A stretch of 64,000 bases of DNA from Auanema rhodensis (GCA_964057225.1 OZ059895.1:10602001-10666000); one strand, 5' to 3'; counted from the stretch's first letter, positions 29,301-42,720 are shown. A program made the numbers and translations. Notes: generated by a model not told the origin, from the letters alone.

Positions 29301-30540
29301 AGCCCTAGAAATACGTGCAACATCTTATTAAACTCAAAATCAACTGTTTGATATTTTAAATTTGGTTTCGTAAGCATATATCCATAGTAATCATGTTTTG
29401 CGGCGGGTTCCACTTGCTATTTCGTTTGATTTTTATGAAAAATTAAACATTCTAAAAATTTTATTTCTTGTCCGAGAAGTACGTGCTACATCTCATTTAA
29501 GTAAGACTTAGTTGATTGAGAAGGCAAAACAAATTTTGTTAGCACAGAACCATATTAATCATATTTTCCGGCGCGCTCAAATTGCTATTTTGTTCGATTT
29601 TTATGAAAAATTAAAAATTTTAAAATGTTTATTTTTTAGCAATAGAAATACGTGCATCATCTTATTCAACTCAAAATCGATTGTTTGATAATATAAATTA
29701 GGTTTTGTAAGCATATATCCATAGTAATCATGTTTTGCGGCTGGTTCAACTTGCTATTTCGTTTGATTTTATGAAAAACCAAATTTTTAAAATGTTTATT
29801 TTTAGCCCTAGAAATACGTGCAACATCTTATTCATTTCAAAGTTGACTTTTTGATAATATAAATTTGGTTTTGTAAGCATATATCCATAGTAATCATGTT
29901 TTGCGGCGGGCTCAACTTGCTATTTCGTTTGATTTTATGAAAAACCAAATTTTTAAAATGTTTATTTTTAGCCCTAGAAATACGTGCAACATCTTATTCA
30001 TTTCAAAGTTGACTTTTTGATAATATAAATTTGGTTTTGTAAGCATATATCCATAGTAATCATGTTTTGCGGCGGGCTCAACTTGCTATTTCGTTTGATT
30101 TTTATGAAAAATTAAATATTCTAAAAATTTTATTTCTTGTCCGAGAAGTACGTGCTACATCTCATTTAAGTAAGACTTAGTTGATTGAGAAGGCAAAACA
30201 AATTTTGTTAGCACAGAACCATATTAATCATATTTTCCGGCGGGCTCAAGTTGCTATTTTGTTCGATTTTTATGAAAAATTAAAAATTTTTAAATGTTTA
30301 TTTTTAGCCCTAGAAATACGTGCAACATCTTATTAAACTCAAAATCGACTGTTTGATGATTTAAATTTGGTTTTGTAAGCATATATCCATAGTAATAATG
30401 TTTTGCGGCGGGCTCAACTTGCTATTTCGTTTGATTTTCATGAAAAATTAAATATTCTAAAAATTTTATTTCTTGTCCTAGAACTACGTGCTACATCTCA
30501 TTAAACTAAGAATTAGTTAATTGAAGAGCTAAAACAAATT
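23340..30540 (+). repeat. Nested higher-order repeats: 839-bp and 3,523-bp units
   Basis: The rare variant acttggtatttcg (G for C) occurs at 23,541, 24,380, 25,219, 27,903 and 28,742. Neighbouring copies are 839 bp apart and the groups are offset by 3,523 bp. A second private variant (tgatgatttaaatttgg) occurs at 26,832 and 30,355, again 3,523 bp apart. The 839-bp unit equals five monomers, an odd number. It contains an A-to-B hybrid monomer near 23,690-23,780, where an A start runs into a B end (aaattaaatattctaaaaa), as unequal exchange between A and B would produce. The 3,523-bp unit equals 21 monomers and is present about twice. Confidence 0.85.
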
Positions 30541-33500
30541 TTGTTAGCACAGAACCATATTAATCATATTTTACGGCGGGCTCAAGTTGCTATTTTGTTC
30601 GATTTTTATGAAAAATTAAAAATTTTAAAATGTTTATTTTTAGCCCTAGAAATACGTGCAACACCTTATTAAACTCAAAATCGACTGTTTGATAATTTAA
30701 ATTTGGTTTTGTAAGCATATATCCATAGTAATCATGTTTTGCGGCGGGCTCAACTTGCTATTTCGTTTGATTTTCATGAAAAATTAAATATTCTAAAAAT
30801 TTTATTTCTTGTCCTAGAACTACGTGCTACATCTCATTAAACTAAGAATTAGTTGATTGAGAAGGCAAAACAAATTTTGTTAGCACAGTACCATATTAAT
30901 CATATTTTACGGCGCGCTCAAGTTGCTATTTTGTTCGATTTTTATGAAAAATAAAAAAGTTTAAAATGTTTATTTTTAGCCCTAGAAATACGTGCAACAC
31001 CTTATTAAACTCAAAATCGACTGTTTGATAATTTAAATTTGGTTTTGTAAGCATATATCCATAGTAATCATGTTTTGCGGCGGGCTCAACTTGCTATTTC
31101 GTTTGATTTTCATGAAAAAATTAAATATTCTAAAAATTTTATTTCTTGTCCTAGAACTACGTGCTACATCTCATTAAACTAAGAATTAGTTGATTGAAGA
31201 AGCAAAACAAATTTTGTTAGCACAGTACCATATTAATCATATTTTACGGCGCGCTCAAGTTGCTATTTTGTTCGATTTTTATGAAAAATAAAAAAGTTTA
31301 AAATGTTTATTTTTAGCCCTAGAAATACGTGCATCATCATATTCAACTTAAAATCGACTGTTTGATAATATAAATTTGGTTTTGTAAGCATATATCCATA
31401 GTAATCATGTTTTGCGGCGGGCTCAACTTGCTATTTCGTTTGATTTTCATGAAAAATTAAATATTCTAAAAATTTTATTTCTTGTCCTAGAACTACGTGC
31501 TACATCTCATTAAACTAAGAATTAGTTGATTGAAGAAGCAAAACAAATTTTGTTAGCACAGTACCATATTAATCATATTTTACGGCGCGCTCAAGTTGCT
31601 ATTTTGTTCGATTTTTATGAAAAATAAAAAAGTTTAAAATGTTTATTTTTAGCCCTAGAAATACGTGCAACACCTTATTAAACTCAAAATCGACTGTTTG
31701 ATAATTTAAATTTGGTTTTGTAAGCATATATCCATAGTAATCATGTTTTGCGGCGGGCTCAACTTGCTATTTCGTTTGATTTTCATGAAAAAATTAAATA
31801 TTTTAAAAATTTTATTTCTTGTCCTAGAACTACGTGCTACATCTCATTAAACTAAGAATTAGTTGATTGAAGAAGCAAAACAAATTTTGTTAGCACAGTA
31901 CCATATTAATCATATTTTACGGCGCGCTCAAGTTGCTATTTTGTTCGATTTTTATGAAAAATAAAAAAGTTTAAAATGTTTATTTTTAGCCCTAGAAATA
32001 CGTGCATCATCATATTCAACTTAAAATCGACTGTTTGATAATATAAATTAGGTTTTGTAAGTATATATCAATAGTAATCATGTTTTGCGGCGGGCTCAAC
32101 TTGCTATTTCGTTTGATTTTCATGAAAAATTAAATATTCTAAAAATTTTATTTCTTGTCCTAGAACTACGTGCTACATCTCATTAAACTAAGAATTAGTT
32201 GATTGAGAAGGCAAAACAAATTTTGTTAGCACAGAACCATATTAATCATATTTTCCGGCGCGCTCAAATTGCTATTTTGTTCGATTTTTATGAAAAATTA
32301 AAAATTTTTAAATGTTTATTTTTAGCCCTAGAAATACGTGCAACATCTTATTCATTTCAAAGTTCACTTTCTGATAATATAAAATTGGTTTTGTAAGCAT
32401 ATATCCATAGTAATCATGTTTTGCGGCGGGCTCAACTTGCTATTTCGTTTGATTTTTATGAAAAATTAAATATTCTAAAAATCTTATTTTTTGTCCTAGA
32501 AATACGTGCTACATCTCATTCAACTGAGAATTAGTTGATTAAAAAAGTGAAACAAATTTTGTTAGCACAGAACCATATTAATCATATTTTCCGGCGGGCT
32601 CAAGTTGCTATTTTGTTCGATTTTTATGAAAAATTAAAAATTTTTAAATGTTTATTTTTAGCCCTAGAAATACGTGCAACATCTTATTAAACTCAAAATC
32701 GACTGTTTGATAATTTAAATTTGGTTTTGTAAGCATATATCCATAGTAATCATGTTTTGCGGCGGGCTCAACTTGCTATTTCGTTTGATTTTCATGAAAA
32801 ATTAAATATTCTAAAAATTTTATTTCTTGTCCTAGAACTACGTGCTACATCTCATTAAACTAAGAATTAGTTGATTGAAGAAGCAAAACAAATTTTGTTA
32901 GCACAGAACCATATTAATCATATTTTACGGCGCGCTCAAGTTGCTATTTTGTTCGATTTTTATGAAAAATAAAAAAGTTTAAAATGTTTATTTTTAGCCC
33001 TAGAAATACGTGCATCATCATATTCAACTTAAAATCGACTGTTTGATAATATAAATTAGGTTTTGTAAGTATATATCAATAGTAATCATGTTTTGCGGCG
33101 GGTTCCACTTGCTATTTCGTTTGATTTTTATGAAAAATTAAATATTCTAAAAATTTTATTTCTTGTCCGAGAAGTACGTGCTACATCTCATTTAAGTAAG
33201 ACTTAGTTGATTGAGAAGGCAAAACAAATTTTGTTAGCACAGAACCATATTAATCATATTTTCCGGCGGGCTCAAGTTGCTATTTTGTTCGATTTTTATG
33301 AAAAATTAAAAATTTTAAAATGTTTATTTTTAGCCCTAGAAATACGTGCAACATCTTATTAAACTCAAAATCGACTGTTTGATAATTTAAATTTGGTTTT
33401 GTAAGCATATATCCATAGTAATCATGTTTTGCGGCTGGTTCAACTTGCTATTTCGTTTGATTTTCATGAAAAATTAAATATTCTAAAAATTTTATTTCTT

Positions 33501-36500
33501 GTCCTAGAACTACGTGCTACATCTCATTAAACTAAGAATTAGTTGATTGAAGAAGCAAAACAAATTTTGTTAGCACAGTACCATATTAATCATATTTTAC
33601 GGCGGGCTCAAGTTGCTATTTTGTTCGATTTTTATGAAAAATAAAAAAGTTTAAAATGTTTATTTTTAGCCCTAGAAATACGTGCATCATCATATTCAAC
33701 TTAAAATCGACTGTTTGATAATATAAATTAGGTTTTGTAAGTATATATCAATAGTAATCATGTTTTGCGGCGGGCTCAACTTGCTATTTCGTTTGATTTT
33801 CATGAAAAATTAAATATTCTAAAAATTTTATTTCTTGTCCTAGAACTACGTGCTACATCTCATTAAACTAAGAATTAGTTGATTGAGAAGGCAAAACAAA
33901 TTTTGTTAGCACAGTACCATATTAATCATATTTTACGGCGGGCTCAAGTTGCTATTTTGTTCGATTTTTATGAAAAATTAAAAATTTTAAAATGTTTTTT
34001 TTTAGCAATAGAAATACGTGCATCATCATATTCAACTTAAAATCGACTGTTTGATAATATAAATTAGGTTTTGTAAGTATATATCAATAGTAATCATGTT
34101 TTGCGGCGGGCTCAACTTGCTATTTCGTTTGATTTTCATGAAAAATTAAATATTCTAAAAATTTTATTTCTTGTCCTAGAACTACGTGCTACATCTCATT
34201 AAACTAAGAATTAGTTGATTGAAGAAGCAAAACAAATTTTGTTAGCACAGTACCATATTAATCATATTTTACGGCGGGCTCAAGTTGCTATTTTGTTCGA
34301 TTTTTATGAAAAATTAAAAATTTTAAAATGTTTATTTTTAGCCCTAGAAATACGTGCATCATCATATTCAACTTAAAATCGACTGTTTGATAATATAAAT
34401 TAGGTTTTGTAAGTATATATCAATAGTAATCATGTTTTGCGGCTGGTTCAACTTGCTATTTCGTTTGATTTTCATGAAAAATTAAATATTCTAAAAATTT
34501 TATTTCTTGTCCTAGAACTACGTGCTACATCTCATTAAACTAAGAATTAGTTGATTGAAGAAGCAAAACAAATTTTGTTAGCACAGTACCATATTAATCA
34601 TATTTTACGGCGGGCTCAAGTTGCTATTTTGTTCGATTTTTATGAAAAATAAAAAAGTTTAAAATGTTTATTTTTAGCCCTAGAAATACGTGCATCATCA
34701 TATTCAACTTAAAATCGACTGTTTGATAATATAAATTAGGTTTTGTAAGTATATATCAATAGTAATCATGTTTTGCGGCGGGCTCAACTTGCTATTTCGT
34801 TTGATTTTCATGAAAAATTAAATATTCTAAAAATTTTATTTCTTGTCCTAGAACTACGTGCTACATCTCATTAAACTAAGAATTAGTTGATTGAGAAGGC
34901 AAAACAAATTTTGTTAGCACAGTACCATATTAATCATATTTTACGGCGGGCTCAAGTTGCTATTTTGTTCGATTTTTATGAAAAATTAAAAATTTTAAAA
35001 TGTTTTTTTTTAGCAATAGAAATACGTGCATCATCTTATTCAACTCAAAATCGACTGTTTGATAATATAAATTAGGTTTTGTAAGCATATATCCATAGTA
35101 ATCGTGTTTTGCGGCTGGTTCAACTTGCTATTTCGTTTGATTTTATGAAAAACCAAATTTTTAAAATGTTTATTTTTAGCCCTAGAAATACGTGCAACAT
35201 CTTATTCATTTCAAAGTTCACTTTCTGATAATATAAATTTGGTTTTGTAAGCATATATCCATAGTAATCATGTTTTGCGGCGGGCTCAACTTGCTATTTC
35301 GTTTGATTTTTATGAAAAATTAAATATTCTAAAAATCTTATTTTTTGTCCTAGAAATACGTGCTACATCTCATTCAACTGAGAATTAGTTGATTAAAAAA
35401 GTGAAACAAATTTTGTTAGCACAGAACCATATTAATCATATTTTCCGGCGGGCTCAAGTTGCTATTTTGTTCGATTTTTATGAAAAATTAAAAATTTTTA
35501 AATGTTTATTTTTAGCCCTAGAAATACGTGCAACATCTTATTAAACTCAAAATCGACTGTTTGATAATTTAAATTTGGTTTTGTAAGCATATATCCATAG
35601 TAATCATGTTTTGCGGCGGGCTCAACTTGCTATTTCGTTTGATTTTCATGAAAAATTAAATATTCTAAAAATTTTATTTCTTGTCCTAGAACTACGTGCT
35701 ACATCTCATTAAACTAAGAATTAGTTGATTGAAGAAGCAAAACAAATTTTGTTAGCACAGAACCATATTAATCATATTTTACGGCGCGCTCAAATTGCTA
35801 TTTTGTTCGATTTTTATGAAAAATAAAAAAGTTTAAAATGTTTATTTTTAGCCCTAGAAATACGTGCATCATCATATTCAACTTAAAATCGACTGTTTGA
35901 TAATATAAATTAGGTTTTGTAAGTATATATCAATAGTAATCATGTTTTGCGGCGGGTTCCACTTGCTATTTCGTTTGATTTTTATGAAAAATTAAATATT
36001 CTAAAAATTTTATTTCTTGTCCGAGAAGTACGTGCTACATCTCATTTAAGTAAGACTTAGTTGATTGAGAAGGCAAAACAAATTTTGTTAGCACAGAACC
36101 ATATTAATCATATTTTCCGGCGCGCTCAAATTGCTATTTTGTTCGATTTTTATGAAAAATTAAAAATTTTAAAATGTTTATTTTTTAGCAATAGAAATAC
36201 GTGCATCATCTTATTCAACTCAAAATCGACTGTTTGATAATATAAATTAGGTTTTGTAAGCATATATCCATAGTAATCATGTTTTGCGGCTGGTTCAACT
36301 TGCTATTTCGTTTGATTTTATGAAAAACCGAATTTTTAAAATGTTTATTTTTAGCCCTAGAAATACGTGCTACATCTCATTAAACTAAGAATTAGTTAAT
36401 TAAAGAGCTAAAACAAATTTTGTTAGCACAGAACCATATTAATCATATTTTACGGCGGGCTCAAGTTGCTATTTTGTTCGATTTTTATGAAAAATTAAAA

Positions 36501-36748
36501 ATTTTAAAATGTTTATTTTTAGCCCTAGAAATACGTGCAACACCTTATTAAACTCAAAATCGACTGTTTGATAATTTAAATTTGGTTTTGTAAGCATATA
36601 TCCATAGTAATCATGTTTTGCGGCGGGCTCAAGTTGCTATTTTGTTCGATTTTTATGAAAAATAAAAAAGTTTAAAATGTTTATTTTTAGCCCTAGAAAT
36701 ACGTGCATCATCATATTCAACTTAAAATCGACTGTTTGATAATATAAT

Positions 36749-37769
36749 TTTTAATTTTTCATAAAAATCGAACAAAATAGCAACTTGAGCCCGCCGTAAA
36801 ATATGATTAATATGGTTCTGTGCTAACAAAATTTGTTTTGCTTCTTCAATCAACTAATTCTTAGTTTAATGAGATGTAGCACGTAGTTCTAGGACAAGAA
36901 ATAAAATTTTTAGAATATTTAATTTTTCATGAAAATCAAACGAAATACCAAGTTGAGCCCGCCGCAAAACATGATTACTATGGATATATGCTCACAAAAC
37001 CTAATTTATATTATCAAACAGTTGATTTTGAGTTGAATAAGATTTTGCACGTATTTCTAGGGCTAAAAATAAACATTTAAAAAATTTTAATTTTTCATAA
37101 AAATCGAACAAAATAGCAACTTGAGCCCGCCGGAAAATATGATTAATATGGTTCTGTGCTAACAAAATTTGTTTCACTTTTTTAATCAACTAATTCTCAG
37201 TTGAATGAGATGTAGCACGTATTTCTAGGACAAAAAATAAGATTTTTAGAATATTTAATTTTTCATAAAAATCAAACGAAATAGCAAGTTGAGCCCGCCG
37301 CAAAACATGATTACTATGGATATATGCTTACAAAACCAAATTTATATTATCAGAAAGTCAACTTTGAAATGAATAAGATGTTGCACGTATTTCTAGGGCT
37401 AAAAATAAACATTTTAAAAATTTGGTTTTTCATAAAATCAAACGAAATAGCAAGTTGAACCAGCCGCAAAAATGGTTCTGTGCTAACAAAATTTGTTTTG
37501 CCTTCTCAATCAACTAAGTCTTACTTAAATGAGATGTAGCACGTACTTCTCGGACAAGAAATAAAATTTTTAGAATATTTAATTTTTCATAAAAATCAAA
37601 CGAAATAGCAAGTGGAACCCGCCGCAAAACATGATTACTATTGATATATACTTACAAAACCTAATTTATATTATCAAACAGTCGATTTTAAGTTGAATAT
37701 GATGATGCACGTATTTCTAGGGCTAAAAATAAACATTTTAAACTTTTTTATTTTTCATAAAAATCGAAC
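36749..37769 (-). repeat. Inverted satellite islet
   Basis: At about 36,749 the array flips: a plus-strand A monomer breaks off after gtttgataatata and continues as the reverse complement (atttttaatttttcataaa). It flips back at about 37,769, where aaaatcgaaca is joined to cggcgggttcaac. The islet is about 1.0 kb, roughly six monomers. It has an internal deletion near 37,470, where a B core runs straight into an A start (gccgcaaaaatggttctg). No gene was seen. Confidence 0.9.
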
Positions 37770-39107
37770 ACGGCGGGTTCAACTTGCTATTTCGTTTGCT
37801 TTTTATGAAAATTTAAATATTCTACAATTTTTATTTCTTGTCCTAGAAGTACGTGCTACATCTCATTTGCCGCGTTCGATTTTTATGAAAAATAAAAAAG
37901 TTTAAAATGTTTATTTTTAGCCCTAGAAATACGTGCATCATCATATTCAACTTAAAATCGACTGTTTGATAATATAAATTAGGTTTTGTAAGTATATATC
38001 AATAGTAATCATGTTTTGCGGCGGGTTCCACTTGCTATTTCGTTTGATTTTTATGAAAAATTAAATATTCTAAAAATTTTATTTCTTGTCCGAGAAGTAC
38101 GTGCTAGATCTCATTTAAGTAAGACTTAGTTGATTGAGAAGGCAAAACAAATTTTGTTAGCACAGAACCATATTAATCATATTTTCCGGCGCGCTCAAAT
38201 TGCTATTTTGTTCGATTTTTATGAAAAATTAAAAATTTTTAAATGTTTTTTTTTAGCAATAGAAATACGTGCATCATCTTATTCAACTCAAAATCGACTG
38301 TTTGATAATATAAATTAGGTTTTGTAAGCATATATCCATAGTAATCATGTTTTGCGGCTGGTTCAACTTGCTATTTCGTTTGATTTTATGAAAAACCAAA
38401 TTTTTAAAATGTTTATTTTTAGCCCTAGAAATACGTGCAACATCTTATTCATTTCAAAGTTGACTTTCTGATAATATATATTTGGTTTTGTAAGCATATA
38501 TCCATAGTAATCATGTTTTGCGGCGGGCTCAACTTGCTATTTCGTTTGATTTTTATGAAAAATTAAATATTCTAAAAATCTTATTTTTTGTCCTAGAAAT
38601 ACGTGCTACATCTCATTCAACTGAGAATTAGTTGATTAAAAAAGTGAAACAAATTTTGTTAGCACAGAACCATATTAATCATATTTTTCGGCGGGCTCGA
38701 GTTGCTATTTTGTTCGATTTTTATGAAAAATTAAAAATTTAAAAAAGTTTATTTATAGCCTTAGAAATACGTGCAACATCTCATTAAACTCAAAATCGAC
38801 TGTTTGATAATTTAAATTTGGTTTTGTAAGCATATATCCATAGTAATCATGTTTTGCGGCGGGTTCAACTTGCTATTTCGTTTGATTTTTATGAAAAATT
38901 AAATATTCAAAAAATTTTATTTCTTGTCCTAGAACTACGTGCTACATCTCATAAAACTAAGAACTAGTTGATTGAAGAGGCAAAACAAATTTTGTTAGCA
39001 CAGAACCATATTAATCATATTTTACGGCGGGCTCAAATTGCTATCTTGTTCGATTTTTATGAAAAATTAAATATTTTTAAATTTTTATTTTTAGCCCTAG
39101 AAATACG
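37770..39107 (+). repeat. Satellite, array edge with junction deletions
   Basis: Plus-orientation A/B monomers resume with more divergence than in the core. One monomer near 37,871 is fused out of register (catttgccgcgttcgattt). The array ends inside an A monomer after agccctagaaatacgta, where unrelated sequence begins. The same satellite-to-flank junction recurs at about 47,101. Confidence 0.9.
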
Positions 39108-39239
39108 TAAACATAGATGCAAGCAGGATACTCATACTAAATTGAGTTGGGTTCGACGAATACAAAAATATTATTTACGATCATTACTTGCCATTGGGCT
39201 TGTGCATTATTAAATGATTATTTCCCACTGGGCTTGGAA
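39108..39239 (+). repeat. Junction segment, direct copy of 47,104-47,231
   Basis: About 130 bp beginning aacatagatgcaagcagg, nearly identical to 47,104-47,231 and in the same orientation. It contains a tandem pair of a motif of about 34 bp built around ttgccattgggcttgtgc and ttcccactgggcttgg. Reverse-complement copies of that motif lie downstream of both micro-exon genes (47,169-47,231 and 56,253-56,300). In the 47-kb copy this segment is followed by the 3' end of the minus-strand gene; here it is followed by the same 3' end turned around. Confidence 0.85.
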
Positions 39240-39660
39240 AAGTAATCGGCTTTTGATATAGACCAACGCACCGTGCGCCAGTGGGACCATAGTTCATATT
39301 GTGAAAGAAAGTCGAATGAATTGGTACAAGTGCTCCGGAAAAGTAGTCGGCTCTTCTGAATCAAAAAAAAACTCTTCATTAAATTCGGACCGAGATTCAC
39401 TGGAAAGGCTTACATATTCCCGGCTAATAAACTGTTATTCGAAAAAATAACAGAAAAAAAAGGAGATGGATGCACAGTTCATTAAACATAAAAGAACACG
39501 CAAACCGGATGATAATAAGAAATAATAATCTGTGAAATCATGTGTTTTTTAATCAATTTTTTGTACATTTTTTCTGGCTTTCTTGTGATATTTAATAATT
39601 AATATTATTTCAATAAAATTTATCTATATTATTATTCTTATTTCATTTATTTTTGTATTT
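39240..39660 (+). pseudogene. Inverted stray copy of terminal exon and 3' end
   Basis: This stretch is the reverse complement of 47,230-47,640 with few differences. A gatatag acceptor at 39,261 precedes the exon. One frame, consistent with splicing from the Ser-rich exon of the intact gene, reads QRTVRQWDHSSYCERKSNEL and stops at 39,357-39,359. A second frame stays open to 39,450. The 3' part carries AATAAA at 39,612-39,617. No upstream exons are present, so it is an orphan last exon. A 17-bp patch, aaaagtaatcggctttt, lies just before the acceptor. It matches the inside of the 47-kb exon and not the intron, which points to a patchy breakpoint. It retains CGGCT pentamers at about 39,246, 39,347 and 39,421. 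Confidence 0.8.
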
Positions 39661-39669
39661 TTTTTTATT

Positions 39670-42605
39670 TTTGTAAACAGCAACTTGAGCCCGCCGGAAA
39701 ACATGATTAATATGTGTCTGTGTTAACAAAATTTGTTTTACTTTTTCAATCAATTAATTTTTAGTTTAATGAGATGTAGTACGTGCTTTAAGGACAAAAA
39801 ATAAAATTTTTAGAATATTTATTTTTTCATAAAAACCAAACGAAATACCAAGTTGAGCCCGCCGCAAAACCTGATTACTTTGAATATATGCTTACAAAAC
39901 TTAATTTATATCACTTAACAGTTCATTTTGAGTTGAGTGAGATGTTGCACGTATTTCTAGGGCTATGAATAAACATTTTTAAATTTTTAATTTTTCTTGA
40001 AAATCAAACAAAACAGCAACTTGAGCCCGCCAGAAAACAGGATTAATATGTGTCTGTGTTAACAAAATTTGTTTCACCTTTTCAATCAACTAATTCTTAG
40101 TTGAATGAGATGTAGCTTGTACTTCTAGGACAAAAAATAAAATTTTAGAATATTTAATTTTTCATAAAAATCAAACGAAATACCAAGTTGAGCCCGCCGC
40201 AAAACCTGATTACTTTGAATATACGCTTACAAAACTTAATTTATATCCCTAAACAGTTCATTTTGAGTCGAGTGAGATGTTGCACGTATTTCTAGGGCTA
40301 AAAACAAAAATTTTAAAATATTTAATTTTTCATAAAAATCGAACAAAATAGCAAATTGAGCCCGCCGAAAAACATGATTATTGTGCTTCAGTGCTTACAA
40401 ATTTCGTTTTGCCTTCTCAATCAACTAATTCTCACTTAAATGAGATGTAGCACGTACTTCTAGGACAAGAAATAAAATTTTTAGAATATTTAATTTTTCA
40501 TAAAAATCAAACGAAATAGCAAGTTGAACCCGCCGCAAAACATGATTACTATTGATATATGCTTACAAAACCTAATTTATATTATCAAACAGTCGATTTT
40601 GAGTTGAATAAGATGATGCACGTATTTCTAGGGCTAAAAATGAACATTTTAAAATTTTTAATTTTTCATAAAAATTGAACAAAATAGCAACTTGAGCCCG
40701 CCGGTAAATATGATTAATATGGTTCTGTGCTAACAAAATTTGTTATACCTTTTCAATCGACTAATTTTTAGTTAAATGAGATGTAGCACGTACTTCTAGG
40801 ACAAGAAATAAAAATTGTAGAATATTTAAATTTTCATAAAAAGCAAACGAAATAGCAAGTTGAACCCGCCGCAAAACATGATTACTATGGATATATGCTT
40901 ACAAAACCAAATTTATATTATCAAACAGTCAACTTTGAGTTGAATAAGATGTTGCACGTTTTTCTAGGGCTAAAAATAAACATCATAAAAAATAAACATC
41001 ATAAAAATCGAACGAAATAGCAACTTGAGCCCGCCGGAAAATATGATTAATATATTTTTGTGCTTACAAAATTTGTTTTACTTTTTCAATCATTTTATTC
41101 TCAAACAAAATAGCAGATTGAGCCCGCCGGAAAACATGATTATTGTGCTTCAGTGCTTACAAAATTTGTTTTAGCTCTTTAATTAACTAATTCTGAGTTA
41201 AATGAGATGTAGCACGTACTCCTAGGACTAAAAATAAAAATTTTACATTTTGTAATTTTTCATAAAAATCGAACAAAACAGCAACTTGAGCCCGCCGGAA
41301 AACATGATTACTATTGATATATGCTTACAAAATCTAATTTATATTATCAAACAGTCGATTTTGAGTTGAATAAGATGATGCACGTATTTCTAGGGCTAAA
41401 AATGAACATTTTAAAATTTTTAATTTTTCATAAAAATCGAACAAAATAGCAACTTGAGCCCGCCGGAAAATATGATTAATATGCTTCTGTGCTAACAAAA
41501 TTTGTTATACCTTTTCGATCAACTAATTTTCAGTTGAATGAAATATAGCACGTATTTCTTGGACAAAAAATAAACTTTTTAGAATATTTATTTTTTCATA
41601 AAAATCAAACGAAATAGCAAGTTGAGCCCGCCGCAAAACATGATTACTATGGATATATGCCCACAAAACCAATTTTATTTTATCAAACAGTCAACTTTGA
41701 GTTGAATAAGGTGTTGCACGTATTTCTAGGGCTAAAAATAAACATTTTAAAATTTTTAATTTTTCATAAAAATCGAACAAAATAGCAACTTGAGCCCGCC
41801 GGTAAATATGATTAATATGGTTCTGTGCTAACAAAATTTGTTATACCTTTTCAATCGACTAATTTTTAGTTAAATGAGATGTAGCACGTACTTCTAGGAC
41901 AAGAAATAAAAATTGTAGAATATTTAAATTTTCATAAAAAGCAAACGAAATAGCAAGTTGAACCCGCCGCAAAACATGATTACTATGGATATATGCTTAC
42001 AAAACCAAATTTATATTATCAAACAGTCAACTTTGAGTTGAATAAGATGTTGCACGTTTTTCTAGGGCTAAAAATAAACATCATAAAAAATAAACATCAT
42101 AAAAATCGAACGAAATAGCAACTTGAGCCCGCCGGAAAATATGATTAATATATTTTTGTGCTTACAAAATTTGTTTTACTTTTTCAATCATTTTATTCTC
42201 AAACAAAATAGCAGATTGAGCCCGCCGGAAAACATGATTATTGTGCTTCAGTGCTTACAAATTTTGTTTTAGCTCTTTAATTAACTAATTCTGAGTTAAA
42301 TGAGATGTAGCACGTACTTCTAGGACTAAAAATAAAAATATTACATTTTGTAATTTTTCATAAAAATCGAACAAAACAGCAACTTGAGCCCGCCGGAAAA
42401 CATGATTAATATGTGTCTGTGTTAACAAAATTTGTTTTACTTTTTTAATCAACTAATTCTTAGTTGAATGAGACGTAGCACGGGCTTTAAGGACAAAAAA
42501 TAAAATTTTTAGAATATTTATTTTTTCATAAAAGCCAAACGAAATAGCAAGTTGAGCCCGCCGCAAAACATGATTACTGTGGATATATGCTTACAAAACC
42601 TAATT
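39670..42605 (-). repeat. Diverged satellite in reverse orientation with 1.1-kb duplication
   Basis: Reverse-complement A and B monomers, recognisable by ttgagcccgccg cores and gtgcttacaaa/gtgctaacaaa ends, but much more diverged from each other than those before 36.7 kb. Some are truncated (for example 41,090-41,110). A block is duplicated in tandem: the marker ccggtaaatatg occurs at 40,701 and 41,799, 1,098 bp apart, with the same monomer order around each. Higher divergence at the array edge than in the core is usual for satellites homogenised by unequal exchange. No gene was seen. Confidence 0.9.
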
Positions 42606-42610
42606 TTTTC

Positions 42611-42673
42611 GTGATGCTTGTTTAGCCAAGTATCTTGTTCTTTTCCAGCAATCTTATGAACGTTACAAGACTA
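42611..42673 (-). mobile_element. LTR fragment (3' end, U5 side)
   Basis: About 63 bp closely matching the part of the 234-bp LTR that starts gtgatgcttgt at 42,810 and 46,560. Its outer end abuts satellite (aaacctaattttttc), so this may be the true 3' boundary of an insertion. The following 47 bp (42,674-42,720) match nothing else in the window. Confidence 0.7.
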
Positions 42674-42720
42674 CTATATGCTCAAAAAGACAAAGTAACA
42701 AAACCTAGAATGATCCAACT

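Larger units (their letters stand above)
1..36748 (+). repeat. Tandem satellite, alternating A/B monomers of about 168 bp
   Basis: Two related monomers alternate. Monomer A begins ttttgttagcacagaacc and monomer B begins ttttgtaagcatatatcc. Both continue into a shared core, ttttncggcgggctcaa, then a run resembling tgctatttygttygatttt and an AT-rich second half ending near tacgtgcwacatctyatt. Successive A starts at 1, 336, 672 and 1,008 give a dimer of 335-336 bp. A and B are clearly homologous, so the dimer arose from a single ancestral monomer. Copies differ by scattered substitutions and a few diagnostic indels: atgaaaaataaaaaag in some A copies, ttttttagcaatag in others, gattttatgaaaaacc in some B copies. 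These mark sub-variants and higher-order repeats. No gene was found in this stretch; open frames of 60-80 codons are read-through of the monomers. Confidence 0.97.

Noticed and set aside
1-39107. CRISPR-like repeat array
   Set aside because: There are no unique spacers: both halves of each dimer are repeated. It is a tandem satellite in eukaryotic DNA.
1-39107. CENP-B box in the satellite
   Set aside because: ttcg followed by an A at the right distance occurs, but the required CGGG end is missing at that spacing in the copies checked.
32199-39213. Open frames of 60-80 codons in the satellite (e.g. 32,199, 34,887, 37,001, 38,130, 38,968)
   Set aside because: They are read-through of A monomers, start at non-ATG codons, and most other copies are broken by indels. 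Not genes.
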